Under the pieces are notes generated by a model. That model did not search any database. It was given only the letters and a program-made list of their open reading frames with translations, and had not been told where the DNA came from. Shown in pieces: positions 15,928 through 19,305 of a stretch of 19,305 nt of DNA. Position numbers and translations under genes: made by a program. How positions within the stretch are numbered: position 1 is the stretch's first letter; every line of letters begins with the position of its first letter. The stretch is from JBFHES01 sp041584015 (lineage in GTDB: Bacteria; Bacteroidota; Bacteroidia; Bacteroidales; M50B96), in the NCBI GenBank assembly GCA_041584015.1, contig JBFHES010000055.1, positions 1-19,305 on the forward strand, in the 5' to 3' direction.

Positions 15928-15956
15928 CAAACCTAAAGATATAGTTTCTTTAGGTT
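15928..15956 (-). promoter_or_regulatory. 10-bp hairpin overlapping a -7 promoter element upstream of rng
   Basis: AACCTAAAGA (15930-15939) and TCTTTAGGTT (15947-15956) are exact reverse complements with a 7-base loop. On the minus strand one arm continues as TAGGTTTG (15935-15928), an exact TAnnTTTG -7 element about 63 bases before the rng GTG. The sequence after the hairpin is only moderately T-rich, so it may be an operator, an attenuator or an RNA processing site. I saw no good -33 element. Confidence 0.5.
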
Positions 15957-15983
15957 CATTGTATAGTATGTTAATCCGAAGAA

Positions 15984-16076
15984 CTATTTCTTCTTCTTAT
16001 GTCTGTTTTTTCTAAGGCGTTTTTTCCTCTTGTGGGTCGACATCTTATGTCTCTTTCTCTTCTTTCCGCTTGGCAT
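15984..16076 (-). CDS. AURKAIP1/COX24-domain small basic protein (mS38-like ribosomal mini-protein)
   Basis: This is a 30-codon gene. It begins MPSGKKRKRHKMSTHKR and ends RHKKKK; about two thirds of its residues are Lys, Arg or His. This is the short AURKAIP1/COX24 motif found across Bacteroidota as a stand-alone protein and in eukaryotes at the C-terminus of mitochondrial ribosomal protein mS38. By that homology it probably binds 16S rRNA in the small subunit. It lies between HU (31 bases upstream) and rng (118 bases downstream) on the same strand, in the position I recall for this gene in the phylum. The extreme composition and intact frame between ATG and TAG support it in spite of its size. 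Confidence 0.88.
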   Translation of the reverse strand: MPSGKKRKRHKMSTHKRKKRLRKNRHKKKK

Positions 16077-16107
16077 GGTCTTCCGAATTTATATTAGAAA
16101 TATACAA

Positions 16108-16392
16108 TTATTTAACGTTGTTCTTTACCTTGGTAACAAATGTTTTTGCAGGTTTGAAAGAAGGGATAAAATGTTCAGGAATAATGATTGTTGTATTCTT
16201 TGAAATATTTCGCGCCGTTTTTTCAGCTCTTTTCTTTACTATAAAACTACCGAAGCCTCTAAGATATACATTCTTACCTTTCACTAATGAACCCTTAACT
16301 GAATCCATGAACGCCTCTACTGTTTTAAGTACAGTTACCTTTTCAATTCCTGTGTTTTTAGAAATTTCGTTGACGATATCTGCTTTTGTCAT
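16108..16392 (-). CDS. HU/IHF family DNA-binding protein
   Basis: A 94-residue nucleoid protein that bends and compacts DNA. It has the HU layout: a helical dimerisation half MTKADIVNEISKNTG (1-15) and the VEAFMDSVKGSL helix, then GKNVYLRGFGSFIVKKR (39-55), the diagnostic HU/IHF signature, and a basic beta arm carrying IIPEHFIPSFKPAKTFVTKV. In the arm tip the usual RNP motif is replaced by an Ile-Pro-Glu segment, a variation seen in this family. It is the first gene of the set HU, COX24-like, rng, with a -7 element 55 bases upstream, and is divergent from mutY. Paralogues elsewhere in the genome are likely, so I give no specific symbol. Confidence 0.93.
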   Translation of the reverse strand: MTKADIVNEISKNTGIEKVTVLKTVEAFMDSVKGSLVKGKNVYLRGFGSFIVKKRAEKTARNISKNTTIIIPEHFIPSFKPAKTFVTKVKNNVK

Positions 16393-16446
16393 TTTTTAAA
16401 TACTTTAATTATCAAATGCTTACAATTAATTCTCAAATTTGGTGTG

Positions 16447-16454
16447 CAAATATA
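16447..16454 (-). promoter_or_regulatory. Bacteroidota -7 promoter element for the HU operon
   Basis: On the minus strand this reads TATATTTG, an exact TAnnTTTG, 55 bases before the HU ATG. The expected -33 position is AT-rich without a clear TTTG. Confidence 0.5.
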
Positions 16455-16490
16455 AAGCAATTTATTTTATAATTGAAAGTTGATTCATAA

Positions 16491-16498
16491 TATTTTTG
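16491..16498 (+). promoter_or_regulatory. Possible -7 promoter element for mutY
   Basis: TATTTTTG matches TAnnTTTG exactly and lies 34 bases before the mutY ATG, back to back with the HU promoter. The surroundings are AT-rich, so a chance match is possible, and no clear -33 element is seen. Confidence 0.4.
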
Positions 16499-16532
16499 TT
16501 GTTTTATTTTGATTGAATGAATTGCTAAGTTT

Positions 16533-17591
16533 ATGAATATTAGTGAGAAACTGCTTTTGTTTTACCAACAACACATGAGGGAGCTGCCTTGGCGCCTCTC
16601 AACGGACGCCTATAAAGTGTGGTTGTCGGAGATTATTTTGCAACAAACAAGGGTAGACCAAGGACTCTCTTACTATCAGAGATTTGTGCAAAGATTTCCA
16701 ACTGTTGTTCAACTAGCAGCAGCCTCGGAAGATGAGGTCTTGAAGCTATGGCAGGGACTTGGGTACTATTCAAGGGCTCGCAATCTGCACCATACAGCAA
16801 AGACTATTGTAAATGAGTTTCATGGTAAGTTTCCATCAAACTATAAAGATGTTATTAAACTCAAAGGAGTTGGGCCGTATACAGCAGCTGCCATATTATC
16901 TATTTCATTTGGTCAGCCTTATGCCGTGGTTGATGGTAATGTGTATCGCGTGCTTGCCCGTTTATTTAATATCGATTTGCCAATTGATAGTACGCAAGGG
17001 AAAAAGTATTTCGAGCAGCTGGCCAATGAACAGCTACTGACAGCCGATTCAGGTACCTATAATCAAGCAATAATGGAATTTGGAGCATTGTATTGTGTAC
17101 CGGTAAATCCTAATTGTAATCAATGTATTTTTAAAAGTGAATGTGGAGCATTGGCAGCAGATAGGGTTGCATTGCTGCCGGTTAAAGGAAAAAAAGCTAA
17201 AGTTCGGAATAGATACTTCAACTATTATATAATAAAGGATGGCGATCTGTTTATCGTTAAAAAGAGAGAAGATGATGATATATGGAAGGGTATGTATGAG
17301 TTTCCTCTTCTTGAATCGGACAGCCCTTTGGCTGATTCAGCGTTATTAGCTTCAGATTTTATAAATGATATGACAAAGGAAGTGGTGCTTGGCACCATTA
17401 AGGATGGAAAACCCCATCAGTTAAGTCATCAGAAAATATTTGCCCGCTTTATTTTAATGCAGGCTAGGGATGCTACGTTAGCTTCAAGTACAGAATTTAG
17501 CTTTGTTACCTTTGATGAATTGCAGCAACTTCCGGTGCCGCGATTACTTGACGTTTTTATTGATGAGAATAAGGACTGGTTTCTAAGTTAG
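16533..17591 (+). CDS. mutY: A/G-specific adenine DNA glycosylase MutY
   Basis: This enzyme removes adenine mispaired with 8-oxoguanine. The 352 residues show the full enzyme: E33 in SEIILQQTRV (catalytic acid), the helix-hairpin-helix LKGVGPYTAAAI (110-121), the catalytic D134 in VVDGNVYRVLARL, and the four-cysteine iron-sulfur cluster C188-x6-C195-x2-C198-x5-C204. The C-terminal NUDIX-like domain that reads 8-oxoG follows (about 225-350), with WKGMYEFPLLE (251-261) and HQLSHQKIFARF (295-306). Nothing essential is missing. The ATG at 16533 places the first helix as in homologues. It is divergent from HU and leads mutY, ssb, gldE; ssb has its own promoter 16 bases after the mutY stop. Confidence 0.96.
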   Translation: MNISEKLLLFYQQHMRELPWRLSTDAYKVWLSEIILQQTRVDQGLSYYQRFVQRFPTVVQLAAASEDEVLKLWQGLGYYSRARNLHHTAKTIVNEFHGKFPSNYKDVIKLKGVGPYTAAAILSISFGQPYAVVDGNVYRVLARLFNIDLPIDSTQGKKYFEQLANEQLLTADSGTYNQAIMEFGALYCVPVNPNCNQCIFKSECGALAADRVALLPVKGKKAKVRNRYFNYYIIKDGDLFIVKKREDDDIWKGMYEFPLLESDSPLADSALLASDFINDMTKEVVLGTIKDGKPHQLSHQKIFARFILMQARDATLASSTEFSFVTFDELQQLPVPRLLDVFIDENKDWFLS

Positions 17592-17606
17592 TACAAGGGA
17601 TTTTCA

Positions 17607-17614
17607 TATATTTG
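17607..17614 (+). promoter_or_regulatory. Bacteroidota -7 promoter element for ssb
   Basis: TATATTTG is an exact TAnnTTTG in the 94-base gap between mutY and ssb, 71 bases before the ssb ATG. This suggests ssb (and gldE) can be expressed apart from mutY. The -33 element is not clear. Confidence 0.55.
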
Positions 17615-17685
17615 TTATGAAATACAAGTAACAGGTACAATAATATCCTTTTTTAACTAATTTTAAATCCCTAAAATTTGAAGCT

Positions 17686-18093
17686 ATGGTGAATAAAGTA
17701 ATGCTAATTGGTAATGTAGGTAAAGACCCAGAGGTCAGATACCTTGATAATAATGTTGCACGTGCAAGTTTTTCATTAGCAACCAGCGAAACCTATAAAA
17801 ATAAGAATGGAGAGAAGGTTACTCAAACAGAATGGCACAATGTTGTTATCTGGAGAGGACTTGCAGAAGTTGTTGAGAAATATGTGAAAAAGGGTGCGCG
17901 TCTTTTTATTGAAGGAAGATTACGTTATCGTTCATATGAAGATAAAGATGGAGTGAAAAAGTACTTTACCGAGATTCAAGGTGATGTTATGCAAATGCTT
18001 GACAGAAAATCTGATGAACCCGGTGGTGCAACAGCTCCGGCAGCCGAAAAAATTGATACTTCGCCAGAGGTTGGCGATGATTTACCGTTCTAA
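17686..18093 (+). CDS. ssb: Single-stranded DNA-binding protein
   Basis: A 135-residue SSB that coats single-stranded DNA during replication and repair. The OB fold fills about residues 1-105, with the family opening MVNKVMLIGNVGKDPEVRY, the TEWHNVVIW strand and KGARLFIEGRLRYRSYEDKDG. A short flexible tail follows and ends in GDDLPF, the conserved acidic tip that recruits partner proteins. The tail (about 25 residues) is short compared with E. coli SSB. The ATG start matches the family N-terminus. The gldE start lies 15 bases downstream, so the two are probably co-transcribed. Confidence 0.96.
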   Translation: MVNKVMLIGNVGKDPEVRYLDNNVARASFSLATSETYKNKNGEKVTQTEWHNVVIWRGLAEVVEKYVKKGARLFIEGRLRYRSYEDKDGVKKYFTEIQGDVMQMLDRKSDEPGGATAPAAEKIDTSPEVGDDLPF

Positions 18094-18108
18094 ATAGAAG
18101 ATGTCAAA

Positions 18109-19305
18109 ATGGGAGATGGATTAGAAGCAGAGAGTATTGTACAAACACTTACCTTTGTGCAAGCAATTGTTTTTAACTCTGTGGATTTGGGAAGTCTTTT
18201 AGGATTTGTTATTGTATCTGTACTACTTGTAATGTCAGGGCTTATTTCCGGATCGGAAGTGGCCTTTTTTTCCTTGGGACCAAAGGAGCGGGTTGCTCTT
18301 GAAGGAACTAAGGTGAAAAGTAACCAGCTGGTGCTCGATTTACTGGCAATGCCTGAGAAATTGCTTGCAACAATCCTAATTGCTAATAATCTGGTGAATG
18401 TTGGAATCGTAATCATTTCGTCCTATGTCACGTCCAGGGTTTTTAATTTCACTGATAGTCCGGTAGTTGGATTCATTATCCAGATTATTCTTATTACTTT
18501 TTTATTGTTGCTTTTTGGCGAAATTGTCCCCAAGGTTTATGCATCTAAGTATGCTTCAAAGGTGGCTGTGTTTATGGCCTATCCCTTGTTTGTCCTTGAG
18601 AAAGTTTTCCGACCCATCAGCTCATTGCTCATTAAATCAACATCATTTATAAACAGGCGTTTTCAGAAAAAGCAAAACCTGAGTATAGATGACCTATCTG
18701 AAGCTTTGGATATTGCCGGAGGTGAGATAGAAGAAGACCAGAAGATATTGCGTGGTATTGTTAAGTTTGGGAATATCGAGGTGAAGGAGATTTTAAAGTC
18801 TCGTGTTGATGTGGTTGCATTTGAGTTAGCAACACGATTTAACAAGTTAATTTCGGTTGTCATCGAATCAGGCTATTCCAGAATTCCGGTTTTTGAGGAA
18901 AACTTTGATCAGGTAAAAGGCATCCTTTATATTAAAGATCTTCTTCCGTATATTCAAGAGGATGACGATTTTGAATGGCAGAAGCTGATACGCGATCCGT
19001 TCTTTGTGCCGGAAACTAAAAAAATCGATGACCTCCTCGAAGAGTTTAAGAATCATAAAAATCACATGGCTATTGTTATTGATGAATATGGTGGAACGTC
19101 TGGTATTGTTACGCTTGAAGATGTACTCGAAGAGATTGTTGGAGAAATAACAGATGAGCTTGACGATGAAGATATCACCTATAAAATGATAGATAACAAT
19201 CACTTTGTTTTTGAAGGTAAAACCCTTTTAAACGACTTTTATAAAATTGTTGACGAGGAAGATGATTTCTTTGATGTGGAAAAAGGTGATGCCGATACAT
19301 TGGCC
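18109..19305 (+). CDS. gldE: Gliding motility-associated protein GldE (CNNM/CBS/CorC family), 3' partial
   Basis: The first 399 codons of a membrane protein; the frame is open to the end of the window. The N-terminal CNNM (DUF21) domain (about 25-185) has three to four hydrophobic segments with SGSEVAFFSL (47-56) and the family hallmark FGEIVPK (136-142). A CBS pair (about 205-340) follows, including SGYSRIPVF (254-262) and VIDEYGGTSGIVTLEDVLEEIVGEI (323-347). The start of the CorC/HlyC C-terminal domain comes next, with FVFEGKTLLNDF (366-377). Many such proteins act in magnesium transport or haemolysin-like roles; the ssb-adjacent Bacteroidota member is GldE, tied to gliding and the T9SS. 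I start at ATG 18109, because the ATG at 18101 meets a stop after seven codons. The identification as GldE leans on the gene context. Confidence 0.88.
   Translation, partial: MGDGLEAESIVQTLTFVQAIVFNSVDLGSLLGFVIVSVLLVMSGLISGSEVAFFSLGPKERVALEGTKVKSNQLVLDLLAMPEKLLATILIANNLVNVGIVIISSYVTSRVFNFTDSPVVGFIIQIILITFLLLLFGEIVPKVYASKYASKVAVFMAYPLFVLEKVFRPISSLLIKSTSFINRRFQKKQNLSIDDLSEALDIAGGEIEEDQKILRGIVKFGNIEVKEILKSRVDVVAFELATRFNKLISVVIESGYSRIPVFEENFDQVKGILYIKDLLPYIQEDDDFEWQKLIRDPFFVPETKKIDDLLEEFKNHKNHMAIVIDEYGGTSGIVTLEDVLEEIVGEITDELDDEDITYKMIDNNHFVFEGKTLLNDFYKIVDEEDDFFDVEKGDADTLA

Noticed and set aside
18090..18416. 108-codon minus-strand open frame at the start of gldE
   Set aside because: It is antisense to a conserved CNNM domain; the plus-strand frame is the real gene although it is cut by the window end.
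1..19305. A new defence, mobile or biosynthetic system
   Set aside because: Apart from the small HPt-like and DUF4831-like proteins, the genes read as recognised housekeeping or envelope families, and no cluster of unknown genes, integrase, toxin pair or reverse transcriptase is visible.

Overview
The window looks like chromosomal DNA of a low-GC member of the Bacteroidota. The evidence is a cell-surface protein with a type IX secretion (T9SS) C-terminal domain, a DUF4831-type lipoprotein, GldE, a 30-residue AURKAIP1/COX24-type ribosomal mini-protein, the animal-like NADP isocitrate dehydrogenase, and promoters fitting the Bacteroidota -7 consensus TAnnTTTG. I cannot name a genus. I saw no tRNA, rRNA, CRISPR, insertion sequence, phage gene or known defence system.

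Layout. 1-2286 (+) is the 3' part of a large secreted protein built of about 75-residue SprB-like repeats and ending in a T9SS sorting domain, followed by a strong terminator. 2410-6579 (-) holds an omega-amidase, icd, a small HPt-like protein whose phospho-accepting histidine appears to be lost, and a POT-family transporter, with terminators after icd and after the transporter. 6871-9635 (+) holds the NAD(P)HX repair enzyme nnr and a DUF4831-like lipoprotein, each with a good promoter match. 9655-14171 (-) holds a periplasmic protein of two thioredoxin-like domains (the second without its CxxC), an MFS permease, and DsbD. 14303-16392 (-) is HU, then the 30-residue ribosomal protein, then RNase G. 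16533-19305 (+) is mutY, ssb and a gldE cut by the window edge, divergent from HU.

How the genes fit together. Most of the window is housekeeping: TCA cycle (icd), glutamine-derived 2-oxoacid clean-up (omega-amidase), cofactor repair (nnr), RNA processing (rng), nucleoid structure (HU), DNA repair and replication (mutY, ssb). Envelope functions form a second theme. DsbD exports reducing power, and the double thioredoxin protein may draw on it. The repeat protein uses the T9SS, and GldE belongs to the gliding/T9SS gene set. HU/COX24-like/rng and mutY/ssb/gldE resemble a neighbourhood I recall as common in Bacteroidota.

I found no convincing undescribed multi-gene system. The items most worth checking are smaller: the HPt-like protein, the half-dead thioredoxin duplication, a terminator-like hairpin directly before the omega-amidase start codon, and inverted repeats overlapping promoters upstream of rng and nnr. 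No intergenic stretch exceeds 300 bases. The longest is 6580-6870 (291 bases), which holds the two divergent promoters of the POT and nnr genes and an 11-bp inverted repeat.
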